Part shown: positions 1 to 6,322 of the stretch, piece by piece
Layout of the letters: every line of letters starts with the position of its first letter
Numbering within the stretch: the stretch's first letter is position 1
Assembly: GCA_031279295.1 (NCBI GenBank)
Contig: JAITIT010000040.1
Coordinates: 1-6,701, forward strand
Reading direction: 5' to 3'
Length of the DNA stretch: 6,701 nt
From: Holosporales bacterium
GTDB lineage: Bacteria > Pseudomonadota > Alphaproteobacteria > RUG11792
Notes under the pieces: generated by a model
Database searches by the model: none
Told to the model about the DNA's origin: nothing
What the model saw: only the letters and a program-made list of their open reading frames with translations
Program-made: the position numbers and the translations under genes

Positions 1-319
1 TCATATCCACGACAGATCTTAGCGAGCGCCCAATTAGCCGTTGTATCTCCTGCGTACGCCCAGATTGCCTACCCCTCGCTGCTTCCCTATCTATACGTTC
101 ATTGCATGAACACGGCAGCATTCCGTACTCTGCGGTTACCCATCCGGTACCTAGGTTCCTAAGAAACGGTGGTACCCTCTCCTCAATCGTCGCAGCGCAA
201 ATGACGTGCGTTCTACCAAATCTCACGGAACACGACCCATCACAATGTGGATAATAGTGTGGTACTATCTCCACCTGTCTCAACTCATCATACTCTCTTG
301 ATAGAAAACGCTTCACCAT
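1..319 (-). CDS. rph: Ribonuclease PH, N-terminal part (cut by window edge)
   Basis: RNase PH is a cytoplasmic phosphorolytic 3'-to-5' exoribonuclease that trims tRNA precursors; it forms a hexameric ring. Reading the minus strand from the ATG at 319 gives 106 codons without a stop, running off the left edge, so less than half of a normal protein of about 240 residues is present. Family hallmarks are clear: an N-terminal REYDELRQV (residues 8–16, matching the usual GR..DELRPV), EERVPPFLR (46–54), GWVTAEYGMLP (59–69), and DREAARGRQSGRTQEIQRL (78–96), the most conserved stretch of the family and the one that carries the phosphate-site arginine. The start is chosen because no in-frame ATG lies just upstream and the N-terminus has the family length; a weak GAAGAG sits just before it. 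The usual PRATHTR segment is changed to a Cys-rich form (PCSCNER, 69–75). The gene is divergent from ftsQ. Confidence 0.94.
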   Translation of the reverse strand, partial: MVKRFLSREYDELRQVEIVPHYYPHCDGSCSVRFGRTHVICAATIEERVPPFLRNLGTGWVTAEYGMLPCSCNERIDREAARGRQSGRTQEIQRLIGRSLRSVVDM

Positions 320-443
320 TTTTGCTCTTCTGAATCCGCAATGTATGCTTGGTAGTTGTGCATACTCTAGCACGCCACGTTACAATCTCTGACACAATTT
401 TTAAGAGACATCGCACACATTGCTTCCTGCGAGTGACTAGTGC

Positions 444-471
444 TTGTACGATAACTCATCTTAGGTATAAT
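444..471 (+). promoter_or_regulatory. Probable sigma-70 promoter of ftsQ
   Basis: A perfect -10 hexamer TATAAT lies at 466–471, with TTGTAC at 444–449 as a weak -35 (first three bases match) and a 16-base spacer. Transcription would start near 478, giving an untranslated leader of about 35 bases that contains a run of eight T. It lies in the 193-base spacer between the divergent rph and ftsQ genes and points at ftsQ. Confidence 0.55.
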
Positions 472-512
472 TTCACTGTTCAGATATTTTTTTTGCTTCT
501 CCTCCAGGTACT

Positions 513-1280
513 ATGGTAAGAAAGGTAGTTTGTAAAAACAAACACGATAGAGTTAAACGTTGGGCTGTGGCCACGTTGTGCTCGTGTTGCATTGCGTACT
601 TCGTACTACCAGCAATCTTACCAATGTGTAAGGGGCTGTTAAACATTGTAGCAAGACGAACAGGATTTACAATAGGTAGCATCCTCATTACTGGCGCTAC
701 GCGAAGAACGGCCACACTGGTAACAAGCGGCCTATGTATCACTCAAGGAGATAACATATTCAAGTTATCAACATCCAGAATATACGACAACGTCAGTGCT
801 GTCAAGTGGGTAAAATCTACGGTTGTGCGAAAGAAGCTTCCCAATGCCATAATCATCAAGATTATTGAAAGGGTACCGATAGCGGTATTGCAGCACGATC
901 ATATCTCGAGTCTAATCGATGAGAATGGAGAACTCATCGAGGCAACAGGAGGGAATCAAATCAATCTACCGGTTGTTCTTGGCGAGGAGGCCAATATCAA
1001 GGCCCCGGCTATTATCATGATGATATCGAAATTTGAGGCTCTAAGGGGTAAAGTGGAGGTCATCAAGTTTGTCAGAAAACGCAGATGGGACATCGTTGTG
1101 TCCGGCCTTACAGTAAAGCTACCAGAGCAAGACATCGAACATGCAATCGAGATATTGGCTAAGATAGTGCTGCAAAACAATATTAACAAGGACACTGCGA
1201 GCTATATTGATCTTAGGGTACATGGCAGCGTGATTGTAAGAGATCCAAAACTACATCGGAAAAACGGGGTTAGTGTGTGA
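513..1280 (+). CDS. ftsQ: Cell division protein FtsQ (POTRA-domain divisome protein)
   Basis: FtsQ is a bitopic inner-membrane protein that links early and late divisome proteins through FtsB and FtsL. The 255-residue product has a short basic cytoplasmic tail (1–16), one membrane span at about 17–38 (WAVATLCSCCIAYFVLPAIL), then a periplasmic POTRA domain at about 51–122 beginning GFTIGSILITG. The family signature LP..I.IKI.ERVPIAVLQ is at 109–127, followed by the LIDENGELI element (134–142) and the C-terminal beta-domain segment YIDLRVHGSVIVR (231–243). Length is in the normal range. The start is the first ATG in frame; only a weak CAGG precedes it. In most alphaproteobacteria ftsQ sits between ddl and ftsA in the division/cell-wall cluster; here it stands alone with its own promoter, divergent from rph and convergent with mlaD. 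Confidence 0.9.
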   Translation: MVRKVVCKNKHDRVKRWAVATLCSCCIAYFVLPAILPMCKGLLNIVARRTGFTIGSILITGATRRTATLVTSGLCITQGDNIFKLSTSRIYDNVSAVKWVKSTVVRKKLPNAIIIKIIERVPIAVLQHDHISSLIDENGELIEATGGNQINLPVVLGEEANIKAPAIIMMISKFEALRGKVEVIKFVRKRRWDIVVSGLTVKLPEQDIEHAIEILAKIVLQNNINKDTASYIDLRVHGSVIVRDPKLHRKNGVSV

Positions 1281-1338
1281 CTATACTCAGGCGTACGTAT
1301 GATGGTTCGGAGATAGATTATTCTACGTTCTTGATGGC

Positions 1339-1785
1339 TTAGCTGCCGTTCTTACCACCAGCTACGAATCTATCGATCAGGCTCTCTAAGTTAACCGCTG
1401 ATCTCGTGATCGTGATCTCCGCTCCTGAATGAAAGCTCTCGTGAGCGAATCCAGTTATTATGGAAATAAACTTATTTCCCAATATCCCATCTGACGTTAT
1501 CACGGCTGAGCTATCATTAGGTATTGCCACCCCGTCCTTGATCAACAGTTCTGCTCGTGCCTGGTATTGCTCATCTATCTCTAACTTCTTGACCACTCCG
1601 ATTTTAATGCCACTCATCTTGACGTCAGATCCTTCCGATACACCTCCCGCATTACCGAATTTTGCTACCAACACGTATCCCCCGGACGTATCTCTTCCGC
1701 TTGACGTGTATGCGATGTACACAGATGCAGCAGCTACAATTAATACCACAGCTCCTATCACTGCTTCTAGCATGTTCCCATTCAT
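1339..1785 (-). CDS. mlaD: MlaD-like MCE-domain lipid-transport protein
   Basis: MlaD is the substrate-binding subunit of the MlaFEDB ABC system, which moves phospholipids between outer and inner membranes; it is anchored in the inner membrane and faces the periplasm. From the ATG at 1785 the product has 148 residues: a membrane anchor at about 7–27 (EAVIGAVVLIVAAASVYIAY) and one MCE domain at about 36–113 with the typical YVLVAKFGNAGGVSEGSDVK (37–56), SGIKIGVVKKL (58–68) and SDGILGNKFISI (98–109) elements. This matches the usual single-MCE MlaD of about 150 residues. The frame continues upstream to a TTG at 1857, but that codon lies inside the probable -35 element, so the ATG at 1785 is preferred; the ATG at 1773 is a second option. 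No mlaE or mlaF lies beside it, as is common in Rickettsiales where mla genes are dispersed (general knowledge). Confidence 0.87.
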   Translation of the reverse strand: MNGNMLEAVIGAVVLIVAAASVYIAYTSSGRDTSGGYVLVAKFGNAGGVSEGSDVKMSGIKIGVVKKLEIDEQYQARAELLIKDGVAIPNDSSAVITSDGILGNKFISIITGFAHESFHSGAEITITRSAVNLESLIDRFVAGGKNGS

Positions 1786-1827
1786 AAGCACATAGCACAA
1801 AAATGCGCAAGATATATCACCATCTCT

Positions 1828-1857
1828 AGTATACCACAACTTACAGCAACGGCTCAA
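1828..1857 (-). promoter_or_regulatory. Probable sigma-70 promoter of mlaD
   Basis: On the minus strand TTGAGC (1857–1852) and TATACT (1833–1828) are separated by 18 bases; they match 4/6 and 5/6 of the consensus. A start near 1821 would leave a leader of roughly 35 bases before the ATG at 1785. The element overlaps the upstream in-frame TTG codon, which argues against that TTG as the translation start. Confidence 0.6.
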
Positions 1858-2059
1858 TATTAGAGCTCGTCCTGTACAACCTCACATGATCTGAAAACAA
1901 GACTCAGATCTCCAGACCCCTAGTAATGTACTCCATCAAAGTGAAGCCTTGCAACCCATAATAGGAGGGCAGCTCGTAACACGGATTCATAAGGAGTATC
2001 TAAGGTCTGAGTAGCAGAAAATGCGCCCCAGAGCTGTACTGAGCAGGTAGATTTAGTAG
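1858..2059. other. Gene-free stretch, probable decayed sequence
   Basis: No intact gene is visible. The plus strand has an open stretch of 39 codons (1895–2011) that reads sensibly (for example EALQPIIGGQLVTRIHKEYL) but has no start and ends in a stop. A second open frame (2011–2140) overlaps the decayed gene that follows. These may be the worn 5' part of that gene, but stretches this short are also expected by chance. No tRNA, repeat or terminator was recognised. Confidence 0.4.
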
Positions 2060-2756
2060 TTGACAGAACGTACATGCTTATGTATCCTAAGGGTAGGGGA
2101 GTTGCCGCATGTCGCGATGATTGTCATAAGCATTATGCGCTCTAGGAAAGGCGCCTTCAAGATTTTATTTGGCATTGTTGAACAAAACGTAGATCCTGCA
2201 ATCATACCTTCTAAATGAAGAAGCGGAGCTTTTATGTCACTTGATGAGCGGAACGGGATTATGGAAACACTAAAAATTATGTCTAACAAAATTCCTCTTG
2301 CTGCTCTATATGCCTTTGCACATCCTCAGTATTAACATTACCAACAGTACCAGCAACTCACACTGTGACACACATGTGTTGCCCGTACGAGTATAGCGAT
2401 TGGTGGGCCATCGAAATTTGTTGGATATTACGTAGCCGAAAAGCCTGGCATTACAGCTAGAGTTGCTCGAGCCGAAGAGGAGGTAAAAATGGTCTGTCGA
2501 TCAGTTCGTTAAGAGATTCCAGATAAGTGAGAAACAAGCAGAGATATTGGCATCAGGCATTATTTTCGAAGTACAGATTACAGCTACAGTAAGTAGGAGC
2601 AAGATCAGCTGGTAAGCTTTTGAAAGATGCGAAAAAGGTTCATAAAAATTGTAGCAGCTTCAAAAGGTTCAATTCTTAAAATATACGAATCAAGCTTTAT
2701 ATATTGCATCATCATTACTTGACCCTCGCCTTAATTCGTGTCACTCTAAACTATAG
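2060..2756 (+). pseudogene. Probable decayed protein-coding gene of unknown family
   Basis: The plus strand reads as protein-like segments broken by stops and frame changes. Segment 1 (2060–2332) is open for 91 codons except for one TGA at 2216; it includes LPHVAMIVISIMRSRKGAFK and, after the stop, NGIMETLKIMSNKIPLAALY. Segment 2 (2369–2509, same frame) includes IGGPSKFVGYYVAEKPGI and ARVARAEEEVK. A shift near 2490 leads to segment 3 (2487–2612), with VKRFQISEKQAEILASGIIF. A further shift near 2605 gives AGKLLKDAKKVHKN, and another near 2660 gives FLKYTNQALYIASSLLD before a stop at 2754–2756. The segments follow each other on one strand with short junctions, as expected from a single gene damaged by small indels. 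I do not recognise the family. The opposite-strand open frame (2053–2289) has only a TTG start and looks like a shadow. Chance open frames in non-coding DNA remain the alternative. Confidence 0.45.
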
Positions 2757-2775
2757 AGATGATTGTTTTTTATTT

Positions 2776-2780
2776 GAGGA
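2776..2780 (+). promoter_or_regulatory. Strong ribosome binding site, GAGGA
   Basis: GAGGA lies three bases before the ATG at 2784. It supports that start over the in-frame internal ATGs (codons 8 and 20) and is one of the clearest Shine-Dalgarno sequences in the window; ftsQ, mlaD and hemW lack one. Confidence 0.6.
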
Positions 2781-2783
2781 ACA

Positions 2784-3452
2784 ATGAACATATCAAGAAG
2801 CGCAATGTATGTGCTGTGCGGAATACTGTTACACAGAGAGATGGCGAATGCAAGTGACACACTAGCACCAACGGCGGAGCAGAAAAAACAAGAGTGCGTA
2901 AGGTCACTAACGACAGAGTACGGAAAGAACGGCCTAGCGTATCGCAGCTCATACGAACGTACAGATCCTGAAATGATCAACATGCTCCTGAGAACGCTCA
3001 TGAGGATGCTTGGGACACCAGGTGACGTGGCCGAAAGGCTGGTAGCTAATCACCAGCAAGAGCGGGACGGAACAAACGGAGCAACACTACAGGACCTCGA
3101 AGACGTGTGCACAAAGCTGGTACGAAGCATACTGAGCGTTCCCTGCGACGAAGAGACAGTACGCAAACAATACAGAATCCTGCAGGCGTCAATAATAGCG
3201 CACGGGGGAAACATTCCGCCACTGCATACACAAACAGAGACAGCAGTTTGGATGGCGGAGAACGGTTTGCTAGCGCAGCGGGATATAGTGCTTGCATACA
3301 CCTATGCTGCTGCGACTGGCCAATTCGCGAACTCAGAAAGACTGTTCCAGATGATATGGCCCAACACTGATATACACCAGTACTACCTGGAGGCTCTTAC
3401 ATGGTTAGTGGCGTTCGGCGAAATACCCCAACAGGAGGAAGGACAAGGCTGA
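2784..3452 (+). CDS. Hypothetical protein, probably exported
   Basis: I do not recognise this 222-residue protein. The N-terminus looks like a short signal peptide: a hydrophobic stretch AMYVLCGILL (7–16), then HREM and an Ala-Asn-Ala site (21–23) before SD; the charged residues before the site are unusual, so export is an inference. The rest is mostly polar and predicted by eye to be helical, with no further membrane span. It has four cysteines (12, 39, 109, 121), a charged Q/E-rich region (88–108), an aromatic- and Ala-rich part near the C-terminus (LAYTYAAATG 170–179, QYYLEALTWLVAFGE 199–213), and a polar tail ending in EEGQG. The coding frame is open, has a strong ribosome binding site and has richer G+C than the decayed stretch before it, so it is probably real and expressed. 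It lies alone, 130 bases before hemW. A lineage-specific secreted protein is possible but unproven. Confidence 0.72.
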   Translation: MNISRSAMYVLCGILLHREMANASDTLAPTAEQKKQECVRSLTTEYGKNGLAYRSSYERTDPEMINMLLRTLMRMLGTPGDVAERLVANHQQERDGTNGATLQDLEDVCTKLVRSILSVPCDEETVRKQYRILQASIIAHGGNIPPLHTQTETAVWMAENGLLAQRDIVLAYTYAAATGQFANSERLFQMIWPNTDIHQYYLEALTWLVAFGEIPQQEEGQG

Positions 3453-3528
3453 AGCGGAACCAAATACGAGACAGGAACAACCAACCTACGCCCCCTAACG
3501 CCCATACTACGCAGGGACGGCTGAGTGG

Positions 3529-3562
3529 TTGTAAACTGAAGACTCGTAGACTACCATACGAG
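3529..3562 (+). promoter_or_regulatory. Possible hemW promoter overlapping an inverted repeat
   Basis: TTGTAA (3529–3534) and TACCAT (3552–3557) are separated by 17 bases, each matching 4/6 of the sigma-70 consensus. A perfect 6-base inverted repeat, CTCGTA (3543–3548) and TACGAG (3557–3562) with an 8-base loop, surrounds the -10 element. It has no T-run after it, so it is not a standard intrinsic terminator; it might be an operator, a leader hairpin or chance. The 130-base spacer (3453–3582) holds nothing else I can support. Confidence 0.28.
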
Positions 3563-3582
3563 ATATAGCTCGAGTTAGAACC

Positions 3583-4746
3583 ATGTCGAGCGTGAGCACA
3601 GTTTACATCCACTGGCCGTATTGCATCTCAAAGTGCAGATACTGCGACTTCTACAGCATCCCGTGCGCACGGGACATAGACCACACGAGATGGCTTACTC
3701 AATACAAAGCAGTGCTGTCTAGAATGTACACACTGTATCACAACGACAAGATTACGAGTATTTACTTCGGCGGCGGAACTCCGTCGCTGTTACCAACATG
3801 GTTCGTCGGCGAGATTGTAGACCATGTGCACCAGCTGTTCGAACACACAGCGAACGCCGAAATAACGCTGGAAGCCAATCCACTCACGATCTCGGCACAC
3901 GAAGCGAGGGTGCTGAAAAGCTACGGAGTTAATAGGATATCGATAGGAGTGCAGTCACTCATCGACATGGACCTGACAATGCTTGGGCGGACGCACAACT
4001 CCGCTCAGGCCATTAGATGCGTCCGCGAGATGAGCGAAATCTTTGAGAACATATCTATCGACATGATATATAACAGACCGCACCAGACCACAACAGAATG
4101 GGCAGCAGAGCTTGACGAAGCACTCAACTTACCTATAATGCACACCTCACTCTATGAGCTGATCGTGGAGGAGAAGACAGAGCTTGGGGAACTGATCAGA
4201 ACAGGAGAGTTATCACCACCGAGCGACAGCCCAGAATTCTTCGAGCGAACCATCGAGGTGGCAGCGAAAAATGGATTCGAGATGTACGAGGTATCAAGCT
4301 TTGCAAAGCACGAACAGTACCACTGCCACCATAACCAGTCATATTGGAAATACGAAGACTACTATGGCGTCGGCCCTGGTGCACACTCGAGGCTAACGAA
4401 GGGTGGGAACAAAGTTGCTATAGCCCAAGTTGCCAACATAGATGAGTGGCTACTGTGGAGTGAAGATCCCCACTTCAATGAAGAGATGCTATCTAACGAA
4501 GACGAGTATAAGGAGAGGCTAATAATGGGATTGCGAGCAAGGACCGGTATCGACCTACACGCTATAGACGAACGTATAAGCACTAGGTATGGGCTAAAAA
4601 ATAAATTGGAAAAACTGCTGAAAAACGACTATGCTGTTTCAGATGGGGAATGTGTGATATTGACGCAGACTGGAGTTTCGAGGTTGAATCTCATAGTTCG
4701 GTATTTAACTAATCGGGTAGCGCATGAGAGTTCTAATCAGCAATGA
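3583..4746 (+). CDS. hemW: HemW-like radical SAM heme chaperone
   Basis: HemW is a cytoplasmic radical-SAM-family protein that binds heme and helps insert it into respiratory enzymes; it is often misannotated as oxygen-independent coproporphyrinogen oxidase HemN. The 387-residue product has the normal HemW length (about 380). It opens directly with VYIHWPYCISKCRYCDF (7–23), giving the Cys14-x3-Cys18-x2-Cys21 cluster motif followed by D-F; HemN has a fourth Cys there and a longer N-terminus. Other hallmarks are YFGGGTPSLL (61–70), LEANP (96–100), NRISIGVQSL (117–126), SIDMIY (158–163) and the HemW motif HNQSYW (250–255) followed by YYGVGPGAHS (260–269). The usual IYGLPGQT is IYNRPHQT here (162–169). 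The start at 3583 leaves a family-like N-terminus but has no obvious Shine-Dalgarno. It is the first gene of a four-gene run and overlaps surE by 23 bases. Confidence 0.93.
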   Translation: MSSVSTVYIHWPYCISKCRYCDFYSIPCARDIDHTRWLTQYKAVLSRMYTLYHNDKITSIYFGGGTPSLLPTWFVGEIVDHVHQLFEHTANAEITLEANPLTISAHEARVLKSYGVNRISIGVQSLIDMDLTMLGRTHNSAQAIRCVREMSEIFENISIDMIYNRPHQTTTEWAAELDEALNLPIMHTSLYELIVEEKTELGELIRTGELSPPSDSPEFFERTIEVAAKNGFEMYEVSSFAKHEQYHCHHNQSYWKYEDYYGVGPGAHSRLTKGGNKVAIAQVANIDEWLLWSEDPHFNEEMLSNEDEYKERLIMGLRARTGIDLHAIDERISTRYGLKNKLEKLLKNDYAVSDGECVILTQTGVSRLNLIVRYLTNRVAHESSNQQ

Positions 4747-5485
4747 CGACGGCATTAACGCTCCGGGAATAGCGATCCTGGAGGAGATCGCAAAGACACT
4801 CTCTGACGATGTGTACGTTGTAGCACCGCAGGCCAACATGAGTGCCGCTGGGCATTCACTTACCATCAAGTCACCACTGAGGCTAGTGGAACGCGACCCA
4901 AGGCACTTCTCGGTAGATGGTACGCCAACTGACAGTGTCGTGATGGCAATGAGACACATCATGAGCGAAAAACCAGATCTCGTCCTTTCTGGAGTGAATG
5001 CTGATTCCAACCTAGCAGATGACATAACGTACTCCGGAACCGTTGCTGCGGCGATGGAAGCTTGCCTCTTCGGGATTCCTGCCATCGCACTCAGTCAGAA
5101 CCTGAACAAGGACGGTGCAATAAACTGGGAAATAGTGAGAACATACGCCCCAGATATCCTAAAGACAATTATGAGTAATTTCATGTTTCCCGAAGGAGTC
5201 CTTCTGAACATCAATTTTCCAGCCGGCGAAGTCGCAGGAATACGCGGGGTTAAAATCACATCACAGGGCACAAGAGCAATCGAGGATCATGTTATCAGAT
5301 CTACCGATCCACGGGGAGATCCGTATTTTTGGATCGGCCCGGCAGAGTATAGGAAGAACGAGGATAACAAGGACCTTGAGACGGATCTGGGAGCGGTAAA
5401 CAGCGGTTACATATCCATAACACCGATATCCCTAGATATGACGGCAAGAAAGCAGATGGAGAAGCTGAGGGAGTTATTTGCATGA
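4724..5485 (+). CDS. surE: 5'/3'-nucleotidase SurE
   Basis: SurE is a metal-dependent nucleoside-monophosphate phosphatase (also acting on short polyphosphate) linked to stationary-phase survival in E. coli. The 253-residue product has the normal length. It begins MRVLISNDDG (1–10), with Asp8 and Asp9 as metal ligands, then VVAPQANMSAAGHSLTI (32–48; Ser40 the expected third ligand), VDGTPTDSV (64–72), LSGVN (88–92; Asn92 the fourth ligand) and DITYSGTVAAAMEA (100–113). All expected active-site residues are present, so it should be active. The ATG lies inside the end of hemW in another frame (23-base overlap) and the stop overlaps the next start, so translation is probably coupled in both directions. 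In many alphaproteobacteria pcm lies between surE and the LysM gene; it is absent here. Confidence 0.96.
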   Translation: MRVLISNDDGINAPGIAILEEIAKTLSDDVYVVAPQANMSAAGHSLTIKSPLRLVERDPRHFSVDGTPTDSVVMAMRHIMSEKPDLVLSGVNADSNLADDITYSGTVAAAMEACLFGIPAIALSQNLNKDGAINWEIVRTYAPDILKTIMSNFMFPEGVLLNINFPAGEVAGIRGVKITSQGTRAIEDHVIRSTDPRGDPYFWIGPAEYRKNEDNKDLETDLGAVNSGYISITPISLDMTARKQMEKLRELFA

Positions 5486-6279
5486 TGACTCGCGTCGCTA
5501 TCATGTTTCTGGCAGGTGTGTTGACATTGTTCACCGGCTGCTCAACCAGAGAAGAAGTAGACCCAGAAGTGGTCCAGATGGATGATGTGACTCCATATCA
5601 TACCGTGTCGGAAGCTGACACAGTTGGGGCGATCGCATCAAAGTATGGGATGACTAGACGAGAGCTAATTGAGGTTAACGACCTTAAACCACCATACCAG
5701 TTATACAACGGTCAGAAGCTAATAGTATACGTAAGACCGGGACAGCATAGCTCAGAGCTAAACGACGTATCGGTAGATGATGTGGAGCCTGCCAGAGAAG
5801 AGGATGGTACCAATAAGGATGTAGTCGATGAATCTGAGAAGCCAGAAGAGGAAGAGGAAGAGAAACAGCCAGAGCCGAAGCCGAAATCTAGGTACATTTG
5901 GCCGATCCATTCCGGCGATGATAAAATCTCGCAGCACTTTAATGGTAATGATGGGGGGATTGTGATAGATACAGCGGTTGGTACTCCCGTTAGGGCTGTT
6001 GCCGGAGGAAGCGTCAGGATTGCGGGAGTGCCGAGTGGAGAAGCTGCGGCTTACGGCAACACCGTGGTGATCAAGCATGATGGTATGATGTCAATCTACG
6101 CTAACCTGAAGGAGATACGCATTAAGGCGGGACAAAAGGTGAAGCAGGGTGATGTGATAGGTACATCCGGAAAGAGCGGTACACTTGCCAAAAAGCCACA
6201 GCTGTACTTCGAGATGAACGATACATCGAATGGGCGTAAGTCAGTCGATCCGGAAAAATTGCTTCCGAAAAAAAATTAG
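5482..6279 (+). CDS. nlpD: NlpD-like lipoprotein with LysM and degenerate LytM (M23) domain
   Basis: The 265-residue product is a probable outer-membrane lipoprotein of the NlpD kind; NlpD binds peptidoglycan and activates a cell-wall amidase at division. A signal peptide ends in a lipobox LFTGC with Cys20. A LysM domain follows at about 39–84 (YHTVSEADTVGAIASKYGM, NGQKLIVYV), then a very acidic linker (about 92–136, with six Glu in a row at 122–127), then an M23/LytM domain (about 138–262). In the LytM domain the usual HxGxD is D157-G-G-I-V161, YAHL is YANL (206–209), and HLHFE is QLYFE (240–244), so the zinc ligands are lost and hydrolase activity is unlikely. The first ATG overlaps the surE stop as ATGA, with AGGGAG (5468–5473) at a good distance; a second ATG follows at once. 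The gene ends in a run of eight A. The nlpD symbol rests on architecture and context. Confidence 0.88.
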   Translation: MMTRVAIMFLAGVLTLFTGCSTREEVDPEVVQMDDVTPYHTVSEADTVGAIASKYGMTRRELIEVNDLKPPYQLYNGQKLIVYVRPGQHSSELNDVSVDDVEPAREEDGTNKDVVDESEKPEEEEEEKQPEPKPKSRYIWPIHSGDDKISQHFNGNDGGIVIDTAVGTPVRAVAGGSVRIAGVPSGEAAAYGNTVVIKHDGMMSIYANLKEIRIKAGQKVKQGDVIGTSGKSGTLAKKPQLYFEMNDTSNGRKSVDPEKLLPKKN

Positions 6280-6313
6280 ACTTGCTAAGATAGTTGTGTC
6301 GTAGCGCTTCCGT

Positions 6314-6317
6314 AGGA
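6314..6317 (+). promoter_or_regulatory. Ribosome binding site AGGA deciding the yajC GTG start
   Basis: AGGA at 6314–6317 lies five bases before GTG at 6323. It favours that start over the in-frame ATG at 6380, which would remove the first 19 residues. An ATG at 6321 overlaps the GTG but in another frame gives only a nine-codon peptide. Confidence 0.55.
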
Positions 6318-6322
6318 TCGAT

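Noticed and set aside
246..254. Perfect DnaA-box sequence TGTGGATAA (TTATCCACA on the minus strand)
   Set aside because: It lies inside conserved rph coding sequence, is single, and has no AT-rich unwinding region or further boxes nearby; chance is likelier than an origin.
1281..1338. Searched for a shared terminator between convergent ftsQ and mlaD
   Set aside because: Only a loose ACGTA/TACGT pairing with a long loop is present, without a T-run.
2053..2289. 78-codon minus-strand open frame opposite the decayed gene
   Set aside because: It starts only at TTG, shows no family features, and the plus strand here reads more like protein; treated as a shadow.
2719..2757. TTGACC and TATAGA before the hypothetical gene at 2784
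   Set aside because: They are 27 bases apart, too far for a sigma-70 promoter, and neither pairs well with another hexamer at normal spacing.
3511..3582. tRNA-Ser-like string GGCTGAGTGGTTG before hemW
   Set aside because: No anticodon stem, no TTCRA T-loop and no pairing acceptor stem can be built around it.
6251..6275. CGGAA/TTCCG hairpin followed by eight A at the end of the NlpD-like gene
   Set aside because: The run is A, not T, on the coding strand and the hairpin is inside the coding region, so it is not a terminator for this operon.
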